From Rhizobium mongolense subsp. loessense (lineage in GTDB: Bacteria > Pseudomonadota > Alphaproteobacteria > Rhizobiales > Rhizobiaceae): a DNA stretch of 64,000 bases. The stretch covers positions 806,001 to 870,000 of the forward strand of contig NZ_FMTM01000001.1 in NCBI RefSeq assembly GCF_900099775.1, read 5' to 3'. Below the pieces are notes generated by a model, which worked only from the letters and a program-made list of their open reading frames with translations, was not told the origin of the DNA and searched no databases. Positions 38,114 through 48,133 of the stretch are shown here, piece after piece. The position numbers and the translations under genes are program-made. Numbering within the stretch: position 1 is the stretch's first letter; each line of letters opens with the position of its first letter.

Positions 38114-39136
38114 ATGCAGGAAACCAACATTACGATCATCAACCGCCTTCAGGGTCTGATCGCAAACAACCTCTCCGATCTTGTCGATCCGGCGGAGCGC
38201 TTCGCGCTGCTGGATTTCCCCAACCACTACAATATCGGCGACAGCGCCATCTGGCTCGGGGAGCTCGCCTATTTCGACCGCCGCAAGACGCGGCCGGCCT
38301 ATGTGACTGAGATTCCGACCTACGATGAGGAGCGGATGCTCGCGACAATTGGCAACGGCCGCATCTTCCTGCACGGCGGCGGCAATTTCGGCGACATATG
38401 GGCCGGCTATCGCCAGTTCCGCGAAGGCATGCTGGCTAAATTCAAGGGCCGCCCGATCGTCCAGATGCCGCAGACGATCCATTTCAAGGAGCAGGCCAAT
38501 ATCGACAGCACGGCCCGCGCCATCGAGCAGCACGGCAACTTTACGCTCCTGGTGCGCGACAAGAAAAGCCTGGAATTCGCGCGCCGCTGGTTCCAATGCG
38601 AAACGCGCCTTTGCCCGGACATGGCCTTTTGCATCGGCCCGGTCGCGCGCCCGGCGCCGCAGCACGAGTTGCTGCTCAACCTCCGCGAAGATCAGGAAGT
38701 CGGAACTCCGCAGGATCTCACCGCTGCCACGGGACGTCCCGGCACCGTCAAATCCGACTGGCCGGACGAGCCCGCCGATTTCCAGCGGCAAACCAAGCAT
38801 ACTGCGATCCTGAAGGGCCTGATGTCCGGGAAAATCGGCGGACGTGCCCGCATGACGGAGCTTGCCTATCGCGAGCGCGCACAGCAGCGTTTCGATCGCG
38901 GCGTGGCCTTGCTCGGCTCGGCGCGCCAGGTCATCACCGACCGCATGCACGGCCACATCATGTGCGTATTGATCGGCGCCGATCACTGCGTGCTGGACAA
39001 CAGCTACGGCAAGACGAGCAGCTTCATCGAGGCCTGGGGCACCTGCAACACAGAAAAGGCAGCCCTTGCCGCAACTGTCGACGAGGCGCTCGCCATCCTC
39101 GACGCCCGCCGCGTGCGGCCTGCCGCAGTCGCCTGA
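38114..39136 (+). CDS. polysaccharide pyruvyl transferase family protein
   Basis: A 340-residue cytoplasmic protein of the ExoV/CsaB family that adds pyruvate ketals to sugar residues using phosphoenolpyruvate. Visible family motifs: DFPNHYNIGDSAIWLGELAY near residue 36, LHGGGNFGDIWAGYRQ near 85, and TDRMHGHIMCVLIGADHCVL plus DNSYGKTSSFIEAW near 280-305. An AGGAGC element sits before the ATG. As third gene of the module, it suggests that the exported polymer is pyruvylated. Confidence 0.9.
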   Translation: MQETNITIINRLQGLIANNLSDLVDPAERFALLDFPNHYNIGDSAIWLGELAYFDRRKTRPAYVTEIPTYDEERMLATIGNGRIFLHGGGNFGDIWAGYRQFREGMLAKFKGRPIVQMPQTIHFKEQANIDSTARAIEQHGNFTLLVRDKKSLEFARRWFQCETRLCPDMAFCIGPVARPAPQHELLLNLREDQEVGTPQDLTAATGRPGTVKSDWPDEPADFQRQTKHTAILKGLMSGKIGGRARMTELAYRERAQQRFDRGVALLGSARQVITDRMHGHIMCVLIGADHCVLDNSYGKTSSFIEAWGTCNTEKAALAATVDEALAILDARRVRPAAVA

Positions 39137-39141
39137 TCCCG

Positions 39142-40038
39142 TCAGCCTCGCCGGGCGATCATGATCCCGGCGAGCACGACTGCCCCGCCGATCGCCTGCA
39201 TCGGGCCGATCGCTTCGTTGAGCAGCATCCAGGCGAGAATTGCCGCGACGACGGGCTGGAGCAGCAGCGTCAGCGAGGAGAAGGCGGCTGGCAGATAGGC
39301 GAGCGCATAAGTGATCGCCACTTGCCCGCCTGCATGGCTGATGAAGGCGAGACCGAAAACCATCGCCCAGCCGTACGCCGTGGCCGGCCAGATCTGATCC
39401 TCGAAGGCGAAAGCCAGCGGAAATACGAAGACCGCCGCAGACGCCGTACTCCAGAGCATGATGCGGATGGTATCGAACCGGCTTCTGAGCCTGCCGATCG
39501 CAAGGATATATCCGGCATAGAACAACGCCGCGACGATCGCGATGCCATCGCCCAGCAGATCCCCGTTCCCAAATGCCGAAGGCCCGCCCTTCAGGATGAT
39601 GACGCCGGCCAATGCCAGTGCAAGGCCAAGAACGAAGAGCCGCGTCACCGCCGCTCGGAAGAACAGGAAGCCGACGACCGTGACGAAGACGGGCGCAAGA
39701 TTTGCCAGCAGCGTCGCGTTGGCAACTGATGTCATCGTGATCGACAGATGCCATGCAGCAAGATCCATGGCGAGGATCCCACCTGGCAGGACCAGAAGCG
39801 CATAGTCCGAAAGCCTTTTTGGCTTGGGCCCGGCATCCTTACCCTTAATCAGCGAGAAGATGAAGATCGGTATCAGGGCGAGTGCGACGCGCCAGAACGC
39901 CGTGGCCATCGGCCCGACTTCCGACAGTCGCACGAAGATCGGCGAGCCGCCGATCGCCGCCCCGCCAAGGATCAGTGCCGCCAGGGCAAGGCGATTGGAA
40001 GGTGCGGTTTCGACGGTTGCGGAAGCGGCCTGCGACAT
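39142..40038 (-). CDS. DMT-superfamily (EamA) transporter
   Basis: A 298-residue inner-membrane protein with ten segments arranged as two EamA repeats (first from about 22, second from about 165; GDGIAIVAALFYAGYILAIG opens the second). Such proteins export amino acids, nucleotide-linked or other small metabolites. ATG at 40038 (MSQAASATVE) is preferred; the frame is open to 40131. It is convergent with the pyruvyl transferase gene, 5 bases apart, so unrelated to that module. Confidence 0.88.
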   Translation of the reverse strand: MSQAASATVETAPSNRLALAALILGGAAIGGSPIFVRLSEVGPMATAFWRVALALIPIFIFSLIKGKDAGPKPKRLSDYALLVLPGGILAMDLAAWHLSITMTSVANATLLANLAPVFVTVVGFLFFRAAVTRLFVLGLALALAGVIILKGGPSAFGNGDLLGDGIAIVAALFYAGYILAIGRLRSRFDTIRIMLWSTASAAVFVFPLAFAFEDQIWPATAYGWAMVFGLAFISHAGGQVAITYALAYLPAAFSSLTLLLQPVVAAILAWMLLNEAIGPMQAIGGAVVLAGIMIARRG

Positions 40039-40163
40039 GATCTCGATGCTTTCTGCGCCGCAAGCTATGAAAGCGGCGATCGGCAGCGAATTACCAGATG
40101 AAGGCCACCGACGATAGCGCAGGAACGACAAAGGCAGGCAAAAGTATTCGACAGCCCAGCGGC

Positions 40164-40589
40164 TCAGCGGGAAATTGCGGTAGCGAATTGCGGATTGCCG
40201 CGCATCGTATTGCTTACCGTGCAGATTTCCTCCGCCGCATGCGCGATCTTTTGCCGCGTCTCCTCGTCGATATCGCCCTTGATGGCGAAGACGATATTGA
40301 ACATCTCGACGCGAGAAGGCCCTTCGGTCGCCTTCTCCCCGGTCACGTCAGCTGTCAATTCAGTGATCCTGTCGAGAACGCCCATCTGGCTTGCGGCGAT
40401 GCGCGCGCTCAGCACCAGGCAGGCGGAAAGCGAGGAGTAAAGCAGGTCCAGTGGATTAAAACCCGGCTGCGACGGGCTGGTGACGATGTCGAGCTCACCC
40501 TTCGTCGCCGAGGTGACATGCGGAAAGCCGGTGCGCCCGAGAACGGCGGTGGCGCCCGTGGGTCTTGGTCTTGCCTTAAGGTCGGTCAT
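40164..40589 (-). CDS. OsmC-family peroxiredoxin-like protein
   Basis: A 141-residue protein of the OsmC/Ohr family. Two cysteines are placed as in the family: one in SSLSACLVLSARIA (about residue 57) and one in AEEICTVSNTMRGNP (about 125), which would act as peroxidatic and resolving residues against organic hydroperoxides. ATG at 40589 starts the recognisable sequence; the longer frame to 40796 is shadow of the neighbouring gene. It is divergent from the flavoprotein gene. Confidence 0.88.
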   Translation of the reverse strand: MTDLKARPRPTGATAVLGRTGFPHVTSATKGELDIVTSPSQPGFNPLDLLYSSLSACLVLSARIAASQMGVLDRITELTADVTGEKATEGPSRVEMFNIVFAIKGDIDEETRQKIAHAAEEICTVSNTMRGNPQFATAISR

Positions 40590-40704
40590 GCCGGAACACT
40601 CCGTTGATATGCTTCTCAAGTAGCGGCTTTGCCGGTCGCCCGCAACGAACGCGCTTCCCGCAAATCCGGAGACGCGCGGGTATGAATCCTGTATCAGGCG
40701 AGCC

Positions 40705-41958
40705 ATGAAGAAAAAACAGATCACGATCATCGGCGGCGGACCGGCGGGCTTGATGGCGGCCGAGGTCCTCTCGGCATCCGGGCACGCCGTCACCATCTAC
40801 GAAGCGATGCCCACCGTGGCGCGCAAATTCCTGCTCGCCGGAAAAACCGGCCTCAATATCACCCATTCGGAAGACTATGCGCGATTCATCACCCGCTTTG
40901 GCAAAGCGTCCGACCGGCTGCGCCCGGCCTTGGACGACTTCAAGCCCGACGACATCCGCGCCTGGGCGGAAGGGCTTGGCACCGAGATCTTCACTGGCTC
41001 CTCCGGCCGCGTCTTCCCGAAAGTCATGAAGGCCTCGCCGCTGCTGCGCGCCTGGATCGCGCGTCTGGAAGCCCAGGGCGTCGAGATCCTGACACGCCAC
41101 CGCTGGACCGGCTTCGAAGACGGCGGCTACGCGTTTGAAACGCCGCAAGGCCATCTTGTCATCCACCCTGATGCCGCCTTGCTGGCGCTTGGCGGTGCCA
41201 GTTGGCCGCGCCTCGGCTCGAACGCCGCCTGGGTGCCGTGGCTTGAGGAAAAGGGCGTGAACATCGCGCCGTTCCGCCCCGCCAATTGTGGCTTCGACGT
41301 CGATTGGAGCGAAACCTTTCGCGACCGTTTCGCCGGCGCGCCGCTCAAATCCGTCACCGCCACCTCGCCCGCCGGCACTTTCCCCGGCGAATTCGTCATC
41401 ACCCGCCACGGCATCGAAGGCAGCCTTGTCTACGCCCATTCCGCAGCACTTCGCGACGCGCTCGAAACCGGCAAGCCCGCCTTTCTGCTTATCGACCTCT
41501 CGCCCGGCCGCAGCACTGAGCGCCTGGCAAAGGACCTCGCCCGGCAGGACAGGAAGGGCAGCTTCTCCAACCGCCTCCGCAAAGGCGCCGGCCTCGACGG
41601 CGTCAAAACCGTCCTTTTGCGCGAACTCGCAAACGAAGCCGACCTTCAGGATCCATCGAAGCTCGCAAGCCACGTCAAATCCCTGCCGATCCCTATCACT
41701 CGCCCCCGCCCCATCACTGAGGCCATATCCTGCGCCGGTGGCATCGAATGGAGCGCGCTTGACGCTGGCTACATGCTGAATGCCATTCCCGGCCTTTTCG
41801 CCGTCGGAGAAATGCTTGACTGGGAAGCCCCGACCGGCGGGTACTTGCTGACGGCGTGCATGGCAACGGGGAAGGCTGCGGGGGTGGGGATCGGCAAGTG
41901 GGTGGAGTCTCGCGCTCGCCCCACCTCGTATGATGCTGGTCTACAAGATCATCTCTAG
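40705..41958 (+). CDS. BaiN/HI0933-family FAD-dependent oxidoreductase
   Basis: A 417-residue flavoprotein. The N-terminal Rossmann motif ITIIGGGPAGLMAAEVLSAS binds FAD; the family-specific KFLLAGKTGLNITHSE follows. The C-terminus closes the FAD site with GLFAVGEMLDWEAPTGGYLL. Length (about 400) fits the HI0933 family, whose physiological substrates are mostly unknown. Divergent from osmC by 115 bases; a common oxidative stress role is only a guess. Confidence 0.88.
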   Translation: MKKKQITIIGGGPAGLMAAEVLSASGHAVTIYEAMPTVARKFLLAGKTGLNITHSEDYARFITRFGKASDRLRPALDDFKPDDIRAWAEGLGTEIFTGSSGRVFPKVMKASPLLRAWIARLEAQGVEILTRHRWTGFEDGGYAFETPQGHLVIHPDAALLALGGASWPRLGSNAAWVPWLEEKGVNIAPFRPANCGFDVDWSETFRDRFAGAPLKSVTATSPAGTFPGEFVITRHGIEGSLVYAHSAALRDALETGKPAFLLIDLSPGRSTERLAKDLARQDRKGSFSNRLRKGAGLDGVKTVLLRELANEADLQDPSKLASHVKSLPIPITRPRPITEAISCAGGIEWSALDAGYMLNAIPGLFAVGEMLDWEAPTGGYLLTACMATGKAAGVGIGKWVESRARPTSYDAGLQDHL

Positions 41959-42049
41959 AGCAAAACTTTCACATGCATAAAAACCGGTCTTATCGACCAT
42001 CGTGGTTGCTCAGGCGAACAAGGAGACTTCAACATGTCAGAAAAAGAAA

Positions 42050-42125
42050 TGGTGCCCAGAGCCGGAATCGAACCAGCGACACGCGGATTTTCAATCCGCT
42101 GCTCTACCAACTGAGCTATCTGGGC
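42050..42125 (-). tRNA. tRNA-Phe (anticodon GAA)
   Basis: Read on the minus strand, GCCCAGA...TCTGGGC form the acceptor stem with encoded CCA at the 3' end. The D arm contains AGCTCAGTTGGTAGAGC, the anticodon stem GCGGA/TCCGC flanks TTGAAAA (anticodon GAA), and the T arm is GCTGGTTCGATTCCGGC. All stems pair. It lies downstream of yacG on the same strand. Confidence 0.97.
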
Positions 42126-42306
42126 ATCCGTGCTTCGCAGAACATTCTTCGTTGAAAGAAGTGCGGGGCCTTGGTTCGCCCCGGAAGCGAGCGGGGTTAT
42201 AGCATCTTGTCCGGCCATGGCAAGCATCAAATGACAGTTTTTTGCCAGCCGGAGATTTTTTGCGGATTCACAAGCAAATTGAATGGGTTCGCTGTGGATT
42301 TCCGCG

Positions 42307-42516
42307 CTACTCTTCGTCGTCGTAGTCCGCCGTCTTCTCGTCTTCGGCAACCGGAATGGCATAGGCGCCATTCAGCCAGCGGGAGAGGTCGACCTCGCGG
42401 CAGCGGTTCGAACAGAAAGGGTAGTGATCGCGGTGCGAGGGCTTGCCGCATTCCGGGCAAGGGCGCGTCTTGCGCAGCGGCTCGACCTTGGCGGTGGTTT
42501 TATTCTCTTCGGGCAC
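42307..42516 (-). CDS. yacG: DNA gyrase inhibitor YacG (zinc protein)
   Basis: A 69-residue zinc-binding protein. The four ligands are in PCPECGK and FCSNRCREVDLSRWLNG, the family signature, with an acidic tail (DEKTADYDDEE). In E. coli YacG binds GyrB and inhibits gyrase. It starts 18 bases after the maf stop, as in many Rhizobiales. Confidence 0.93.
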   Translation of the reverse strand: MPEENKTTAKVEPLRKTRPCPECGKPSHRDHYPFCSNRCREVDLSRWLNGAYAIPVAEDEKTADYDDEE

Positions 42517-42534
42517 GGTGATCCTCCTCCGGGC

Positions 42535-43155
42535 TCAGCCCTCAGGCCACCGGCTATGCACGTCGAAGCCTTCGCCGGTCAGCAGCAGGATTGTTTCATA
42601 AAGCGGCAGACCGACGACATTGGTGTAGGAGCCCACCATTTTCTGCACGAAGCTGCCGGCCAGCCCCTGGATGCCATAGGCCCCCGCCTTGCCGCGCCAC
42701 TGGCCAGAGGCAAGATAGTTCTCGATCTCGAAACCGGAAAGGCGCTTGAAACGCACCTTCGTCTCGGCGATCTTCTGGCGGATCTTGCGGTCGGGTGTCA
42801 CCAGGCAGACGCCGGTATAAACCCAGTGGCTGCGGCCGGAAAGCAGATGCAGCGAGGCGGAAGCCTCGTCGGCGAACTCGGCTTTGCCGAGAATGCGGCG
42901 GCCGACGGCAACCACAGTGTCGGCAGCAAGGATATAGCTGCCCTTCCAGGCCATGTCGGTCTTGATCGCGGCAAGAGCCGCTTCGGCCTTTTCCGTCGAC
43001 AGGCGCCGGGCAAGCGAACGCGGATGCTCGGATTTCCTCGGCGTCTCGTCGATATCCATCGGCATCAGGCGCGAGGGCTCGATGCCTGCCTGGTTGAGCA
43101 AGTCGACACGGCGCGGCGAGCCGGAAGCCAGAATGAGCTTGTATGTGAGCGCCAT
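42535..43155 (-). CDS. maf: Maf-family nucleoside triphosphate pyrophosphatase
   Basis: A 206-residue Maf protein. Signature [18 protein letters not shown] at the N-terminus, [15 protein letters not shown] in the middle, [17 protein letters not shown] and the [16 protein letters not shown] segment (here [17 protein letters not shown]). Maf enzymes hydrolyse non-canonical nucleotides. It follows infA by 46 bases, with a hairpin between. Confidence 0.94.
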   Translation of the reverse strand: MALTYKLILASGSPRRVDLLNQAGIEPSRLMPMDIDETPRKSEHPRSLARRLSTEKAEAALAAIKTDMAWKGSYILAADTVVAVGRRILGKAEFADEASASLHLLSGRSHWVYTGVCLVTPDRKIRQKIAETKVRFKRLSGFEIENYLASGQWRGKAGAYGIQGLAGSFVQKMVGSYTNVVGLPLYETILLLTGEGFDVHSRWPEG

Positions 43156-43172
43156 GGACCCTCGACCGGAAA

Positions 43173-43193
43173 CGGAAGCCCTTGGGGCTTCCG
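43173..43193 (-). terminator. hairpin between infA and maf
   Basis: CGGAAGCCC (43173-43181) pairs with GGGCTTCCG (43185-43193), a 9-base stem with a 3-base loop. On the minus strand it is followed by TTTCC, so at most partial termination; readthrough into maf is likely. Confidence 0.5.
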
Positions 43194-43201
43194 GGCCAAG
43201 C

Positions 43202-43420
43202 CTATTTGAAACGATAGGTGATGCGGCCCTTCGTGAGATCGTAAGGCGTCATTTCCACAAGAACCTTGTCGCCGGCAAGAACGCGGATGCGGTTCTTGCG
43301 CATGCGGCCTGCCGTGTGGGCGATGATTTCGTGCTCGTTTTCGAGCTTCACGCGAAAGGTCGCGTTCGGCAGAAGTTCGGTCACAATACCCGGGAATTCG
43401 AGGACTTCTTCTTTAGGCAT
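43202..43420 (-). CDS. infA: translation initiation factor IF-1
   Basis: A 72-residue OB-fold protein with the near-universal IF-1 sequence: [39 protein letters not shown] and [19 protein letters not shown]. It binds the A site of the 30S subunit during initiation. Length is exactly that of bacterial IF-1. Confidence 0.98.
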   Translation of the reverse strand: MPKEEVLEFPGIVTELLPNATFRVKLENEHEIIAHTAGRMRKNRIRVLAGDKVLVEMTPYDLTKGRITYRFK

Positions 43421-43539
43421 ATAAAGGTTTTCTTCCTGTCGGTTGAGATGACGGCATTGGCCGCCTTAAAATTTTCGCGGAAACTACACAATCAAGGGTC
43501 ATTTGTGAACCTTGTTGATCGGGCTTTCTTCCTTTTGTT

Positions 43540-44025
43540 TCACGCCGATTGCGCGGCGATGCCATTTCTCCTGGCGAGCCGTGTTTCGATGAGCATCTCA
43601 AGGTGATCACGCACCTCACGGTAGGCGTCGAGAATCTGCTCGCGGGTCCCGGTTGTGACCGTCGGATCCATCGTCGGCCAATAGATCACGTCGACGGCGC
43701 TCGACCGCGTCAGTTCCAGCGCGGCGTGATGGGCCTGCGGCGAGAGCGTGATGATGAGATCGAAGTAGTCATCCTCGAGTTCGTCAAGCGTCTGCGGCTG
43801 GCGACGCCCGAGCGAAAGGCCGATTTCATCGAGCACGACATCGACAAATGGATCGCGCTCGCCGGCGCGAACGCCTGCAGAACGTATATAGGTATTCTTG
43901 GGCAGGATGCTACGGGCGATCACTTCGGCGATCGGCGAGCGGATGGCGTTCAGCCCGCACATGAAGAGAATCGCGCCGGGCGCCTTTCCTTCTGCCGTGG
44001 TCGGAGCCGGCGCCATCGCCGTCAT
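43540..44025 (-). CDS. low-molecular-weight protein tyrosine phosphatase-like protein
   Basis: A 161-residue protein. The phosphate loop CX5R appears as [14 protein letters not shown], shared by low-molecular-weight phosphatases and arsenate reductases, and an acid is in [12 protein letters not shown]. Only one cysteine is in the loop region, which fits a phosphatase better than an ArsC enzyme. It overlaps the UPF0262 gene by 4 bases and belongs to the hisD run. Confidence 0.85.
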   Translation of the reverse strand: MTAMAPAPTTAEGKAPGAILFMCGLNAIRSPIAEVIARSILPKNTYIRSAGVRAGERDPFVDVVLDEIGLSLGRRQPQTLDELEDDYFDLIITLSPQAHHAALELTRSSAVDVIYWPTMDPTVTTGTREQILDAYREVRDHLEMLIETRLARRNGIAAQSA

Positions 44026-44495
44026 CCGCGCCAGTAAAGCACGCAGACGAGCGTGAAGATGCGCCGCGCCGTGTCGAAATCGACCTCGATCTTGCCGGCA
44101 AGCCGGTCCTTCAATGTCTGCGACCCCTCGTTGTGGATGCCGCGCCGTCCCATATCGATCGCCTCGATGCGGCTTGGCGAGGCAGAGCGGATCGCCTCGT
44201 AATAGCTTTCGCAGATCATGAAATAGTCCTTCACGAGCCGGCGGAAGGGGGTCAGTGACAGGATATGGGTCGCAACATCCCGTCCGTCTTCCGTGGTGAT
44301 CGCAAAGACGAGCTTGGAATCGACCAGCGAAATCTTCAACCGGTAGGGTCCGCCGCTGTGACCGACTGGCTCGAAGCTGTTTTCCTCGATGAGATCGAAG
44401 ATCGCGACGGCGCGCTCGTGCTCGACATCAGGCGTCGAACGGCCGATCGTATCGTCAAGGACGATATCTGAGAGCCGGAAGTCGCCCTTCGCCAT
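44022..44495 (-). CDS. UPF0262 family protein
   Basis: A 157-residue uncharacterised alphaproteobacterial protein always found next to hisD as far as I know. Recognisable stretches: [55 protein letters not shown]. It starts three bases after the hisD stop and overlaps the phosphatase gene. Function unknown. Confidence 0.9.
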   Translation of the reverse strand: MAKGDFRLSDIVLDDTIGRSTPDVEHERAVAIFDLIEENSFEPVGHSGGPYRLKISLVDSKLVFAITTEDGRDVATHILSLTPFRRLVKDYFMICESYYEAIRSASPSRIEAIDMGRRGIHNEGSQTLKDRLAGKIEVDFDTARRIFTLVCVLYWRG

Positions 44496-44498
44496 GCC

Positions 44499-45797
44499 TC
44501 ACCTTTCGAGATTGAGACGGATCGCGACCGATCGCGCATGGGCGTCGAGGCCCTCGCAGACCGCGAGGGCGATCGCCGCCGGACCGAGATCGCGAAGCTG
44601 CTGTGGACCGAGCCGGAGGATCGAGGTGCGCTTGACGAAGTCGAGCACGGAAAGGCCGGAAGAGAAGCGGGCAGAGCGCGCGGTCGGCAAAACATGGTTC
44701 GAGCCGCCGACATAATCGCCGATCACTTCCGGCGTATGGGCGCCGATGAAGATCGCGCCGGCATTGCGGATTCCGTCGAGCAGCGCATCCGGATCGGCAA
44801 CCGCGAGCTCCAGATGCTCAGCGGCGATGCGGTTAGCAAGCGGTATCGCATCCTTAAGGTCCTTCACCAGGATGACCGCACCGAAATCACGCCAGCTGCG
44901 GGCGGCGGTTTCCGCACGGTTCAAAGTCTTCAGCTGCCGCTCGACGGCAGCTTCGACGGCCTTGCCGAATTCGGCGTTATCGGTGACCAGGATCGCCTGG
45001 GCACTTGCATCATGTTCGGCTTGGGCCAGAAGGTCAGCGGCGATCCAGTCCGGGTTGTTGTCCTTGTCTGCGATCACCAGCACTTCCGACGGGCCGGCGA
45101 TCATGTCGATGCCGACCGTGCCGAACACGTGGCGCTTGGCGGCGGCAACATAGGCATTGCCGGGGCCGGTGATCTTTGCGACCGGTGCGATCGTCTCCGT
45201 GCCGTAGGCAAGAGCGGCAATAGCCTGTGCACCGCTGACACGGTAGATTTCCGAAACACCGGCAAGCTTGGCCGCAGCAAGTACGGCCGGATTGACCGCA
45301 CCGCCCGTTGCCGGCACCGCAATGACGATGCGCTCAACGCCTGCGACCTTTGCTGGCACCGCATTCATCAGCACCGAGCTCGGATAGCTTGCCGTGCCGC
45401 CCGGCACGTAAAGGCCGACCGCCTCGATCGCCGTCCAGCGCGAGCCGAGCCCGACGCCCATGGCATCCTCATAGATATCGTCCTTCGGCAACTGGCGGCG
45501 ATGATGGGATTCGATGCGGACGGCCGCAACTTTCAGCGCGCCGAGCACTTCGGAAGGCACTGCTTCCACCGCGGCATCGATTTCCGCTTCGCTCACGCGC
45601 ATCGGCACGTCGGCAAAATCGATGCCGTCGAACTTCTTGCAATATTCGGCGAGCGCTTCATCACCGCGGGCGCGCACGTCGTCGATGATCGTGCGCACGG
45701 CCGCGTTCACGTCTTCTGAAACTTCCCGCTTGGTTGTCAGAAACGCGGCGAAGCGCTGCTCGAAACCGTCCAATGCCTGATCCAGCCAGATTGCCAA
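44499..45797 (-). CDS. hisD: histidinol dehydrogenase
   Basis: A 432-residue enzyme that catalyses the last two steps of histidine synthesis (histidinol to histidine, NAD-dependent, zinc). Typical segments: GLYVPGGTASYPSSVLMNAV, AGVSEIYRVSGAQAIAALAY, GPGNAYVAAAKRHVFGTVGI, DMIAGPSEVLVIAD and the zinc-site AEHLELAVADP and GGSNHVLPTARSARFSSGLS. Normal length. Not linked to other his genes here, the usual rhizobial arrangement. Confidence 0.97.
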   Translation of the reverse strand: MAIWLDQALDGFEQRFAAFLTTKREVSEDVNAAVRTIIDDVRARGDEALAEYCKKFDGIDFADVPMRVSEAEIDAAVEAVPSEVLGALKVAAVRIESHHRRQLPKDDIYEDAMGVGLGSRWTAIEAVGLYVPGGTASYPSSVLMNAVPAKVAGVERIVIAVPATGGAVNPAVLAAAKLAGVSEIYRVSGAQAIAALAYGTETIAPVAKITGPGNAYVAAAKRHVFGTVGIDMIAGPSEVLVIADKDNNPDWIAADLLAQAEHDASAQAILVTDNAEFGKAVEAAVERQLKTLNRAETAARSWRDFGAVILVKDLKDAIPLANRIAAEHLELAVADPDALLDGIRNAGAIFIGAHTPEVIGDYVGGSNHVLPTARSARFSSGLSVLDFVKRTSILRLGPQQLRDLGPAAIALAVCEGLDAHARSVAIRLNLER

Positions 45798-45834
45798 CGC
45801 AGATATTCCTTCTCAATTCGACGCGGGGAAGTCT

Positions 45835-46272
45835 TCACGCACCGGGGTGGCGAGGCTTGGAGGCGGTTTCCCATGCGCCACCGATATCCGCAAGCTGCAC
45901 TTCGATGCATTCGACGTCGAGGACGATCTCGGCTGCGCCGGCAAGCGTCAGTTCGATCGTGCCATCCGGCCCCTCGCCCTTCTGTTCGAAGCCGACGGAC
46001 AGCAGAGACAGTACATCGTCCCGCCGCTCGCGGTCGATCCCGGTCGAGCGGACGGCCAGAACGCGCTTGAAGATCAGCGCCGCCCGGTGGCGCTCAAAGC
46101 CCTTGCGCTTGTTGAGGGCATCTTCCCAGACAAAGCGGTTGGCGGCTATCGAAAACTGCCCGTCCCGCGGCGACCAGGCCATGTCCCCGACCTTGAAGAC
46201 GCTGTCCTGCATATGGGCGGAGACCACGGCAAGGTCTTCACTGTCGAGCGCAAGAAGCTTCAAATCGGTCAT
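45835..46272 (-). CDS. DUF2948 family protein
   Basis: A 145-residue protein conserved in Alphaproteobacteria between murA and hisD. It starts LKLLALDSEDLAVVSAHMQD, then VFKVGDMAWSPRDGQFSIAA and NRFVWEDALNKRKGFERHRA. No known catalytic motif. ATG at 46272 is preferred over the frame limit 46302. Function unknown. Confidence 0.88.
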   Translation of the reverse strand: MTDLKLLALDSEDLAVVSAHMQDSVFKVGDMAWSPRDGQFSIAANRFVWEDALNKRKGFERHRAALIFKRVLAVRSTGIDRERRDDVLSLLSVGFEQKGEGPDGTIELTLAGAAEIVLDVECIEVQLADIGGAWETASKPRHPGA

Positions 46273-46389
46273 GCAGGCAAAACCCCAGGGTCTATCGCGC
46301 ACCGCCGGGATGGCAATGCGTTCGACAACGGAAATAGGATGCCGCGGCTAAATGCGCAACCGGAATAAAGGGCGTAGAACCGCCCTTTC

Positions 46390-47682
46390 CTATTCGCTGA
46401 CGCGCTCGACGAGCGCGCCGCAGCGGGTGAGCTTTTCTTCCAGCCGCTCGAAGCCGCGATCGAGGTGGTAGACGCGCGACACCATGGTCTCGCCTTCGGC
46501 GGCAAGACCGGCGATCACCAGCGAAACGGAAGCACGAAGGTCCGTTGCCATCACCGGAGCGCCTTTCAGCCGCGGCACGCCCTCGATCTTCGCCGTCTGG
46601 CCGGAAAGCGAAATCTTCGCGCCGAGGCGGGCAAGCTCCTGCACATGCATGAAGCGGTTTTCGAAGATGGTTTCCGTCACATGCGAAATGCCCGACGAGC
46701 GCGTCATCAGTGCCATGAACTGCGCCTGCAGGTCCGTCGGGAAGCCAGGGAACGGATCGGTCACGACATCGACCGGCCTGATGCCGGCACCATTGCGCCT
46801 GACGCGCACGCCGTTGTTGGTCGGCGAGATTTCCGCACCGGCACGGCGGAGGGTCTCGAATGCCGTTTCGAGCAGAGCTGCATCGGTGTTTTCCAAAACG
46901 ACGTCGCCCCCGGTCATCGCGACGGCCATGGCATAGGTGCCGGTCTCGATGCGGTCCGGCAGGACGCGGTGGCGCGCGCCGGAAAGCGACTGCACGCCTT
47001 CGATGGTGATCGTCGAGGTGCCCTGGCCGGAAATCTTCGCGCCCATGGCGTTCAGGCAGTTGGCGAGGTCGACGACTTCCGGTTCGCGAGCGGCATTGCC
47101 GATGATCGTGGTGCCGCGGGCAAGCGTTGCCGCCATCATCACTACATGGGTCGCACCGACGGAAACTTTCGGAAACGTGTAGCGCGTGCCGATCAGGCCT
47201 CCGTTGGGTGCCGTCGCGTTGATATAGCCACCGTCGATTTCGAGGTTCGCGCCGAGCGCTGCAAGTCCTTCGAGAAAGAGATCCACCGGACGCGTGCCGA
47301 TGGCGCAGCCGCCCGGCAATGAGACGCGGCAATGGCCTTCGCGTGCGAGCAGCGGTCCGATGACCCAGAACGAAGCGCGCATCTTCGAGACCAGCTCATA
47401 GGGCGCGGTCGTATCGACGATGGTGCGGCAGGTGAAGTGGATCGTGCGTGCATAGGAGTCTTCCTGGCGCTCGCGGCGGCCGTTGACGGCAACGTCGACG
47501 CCATGATTGCCGAGGATGCGCATCAAAAGTTCGACATCCGCCAGATGAGGGACGTTTTCGAGCGTCAAGGTATCGCTGGTCAAAAGCGAGGCGATCATCA
47601 GCGGCAAGGCAGCATTCTTAGCGCCGGAAATCGGAATGATGCCATGGAGCTCATTACCGCCGACAATTCTGATACGATCCAT
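46390..47682 (-). CDS. murA: UDP-N-acetylglucosamine 1-carboxyvinyltransferase MurA
   Basis: A 430-residue enzyme that adds enolpyruvate to UDP-GlcNAc, the first committed step of peptidoglycan synthesis. N-terminus [20 protein letters not shown] with AKNAALPLM; the catalytic cysteine lies in [20 protein letters not shown], so the protein should be of the fosfomycin-sensitive type. It ends with [20 protein letters not shown]. Length typical (about 420-430). Confidence 0.97.
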   Translation of the reverse strand: MDRIRIVGGNELHGIIPISGAKNAALPLMIASLLTSDTLTLENVPHLADVELLMRILGNHGVDVAVNGRRERQEDSYARTIHFTCRTIVDTTAPYELVSKMRASFWVIGPLLAREGHCRVSLPGGCAIGTRPVDLFLEGLAALGANLEIDGGYINATAPNGGLIGTRYTFPKVSVGATHVVMMAATLARGTTIIGNAAREPEVVDLANCLNAMGAKISGQGTSTITIEGVQSLSGARHRVLPDRIETGTYAMAVAMTGGDVVLENTDAALLETAFETLRRAGAEISPTNNGVRVRRNGAGIRPVDVVTDPFPGFPTDLQAQFMALMTRSSGISHVTETIFENRFMHVQELARLGAKISLSGQTAKIEGVPRLKGAPVMATDLRASVSLVIAGLAAEGETMVSRVYHLDRGFERLEEKLTRCGALVERVSE

Positions 47683-47786
47683 ATGGGCTTACGGGCTGTG
47701 CCCGCCTTTCTGAAAGTTCTGCCTTTAAAAGGGATGGGGGTCTTTAGACGAATTCCGGGTAGGCTTCAATTCGTCGTGAACGAACA

Positions 47787-47981
47787 TTACGATTCGTCCA
47801 TTTTTGCGGCAGGAAGCCCATTTGTCTCATCCGCCTGGCCCGAGCGGCGCGCCCGTGTCTGCTGTTTTCGGCGGGCGAGATTTTCGCGAAGCTTTTCGGC
47901 AGCGCGTTCGCGGCGCAGTTTCGCCTGCTCTTCGATCACTGCCTTGCGGCCCTTTGCGGCATTTTCCATCTTGTCGTCCAT
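47787..47981 (-). CDS. small basic hypothetical protein
   Basis: A 64-residue protein dominated by Lys, Arg, Glu and Ala (EEQAKLRRERAAEKLRENLA, RRKQQTRARRSG), probably one long helix, ending with GLPAAKMDES. Starts at 47981 or at the second Met 12 bases in. It lies just upstream of murA on the same strand. I recall similar short genes at this place in rhizobia but know no function. Confidence 0.7.
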   Translation of the reverse strand: MDDKMENAAKGRKAVIEEQAKLRRERAAEKLRENLARRKQQTRARRSGQADETNGLPAAKMDES

Positions 47982-48133
47982 GCCTGATGTTTAGCGGATT
48001 CCGCCTCACGCAAAAAGGGCCTTGGCCTTAATACATGCGAAGTTGGAATTTGCGGCTTGCGCTTATCAAGAAGCTGTGGCAATAGGCCCCCCGTTCACGC
48101 AATGCAGCCGTCCGGCTCATGCGTCCTGGTCCT

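Noticed and set aside
42002..42202. Short frames across tRNA-Phe
   Set aside because: Translations of the tRNA itself, a well-known annotation artefact.
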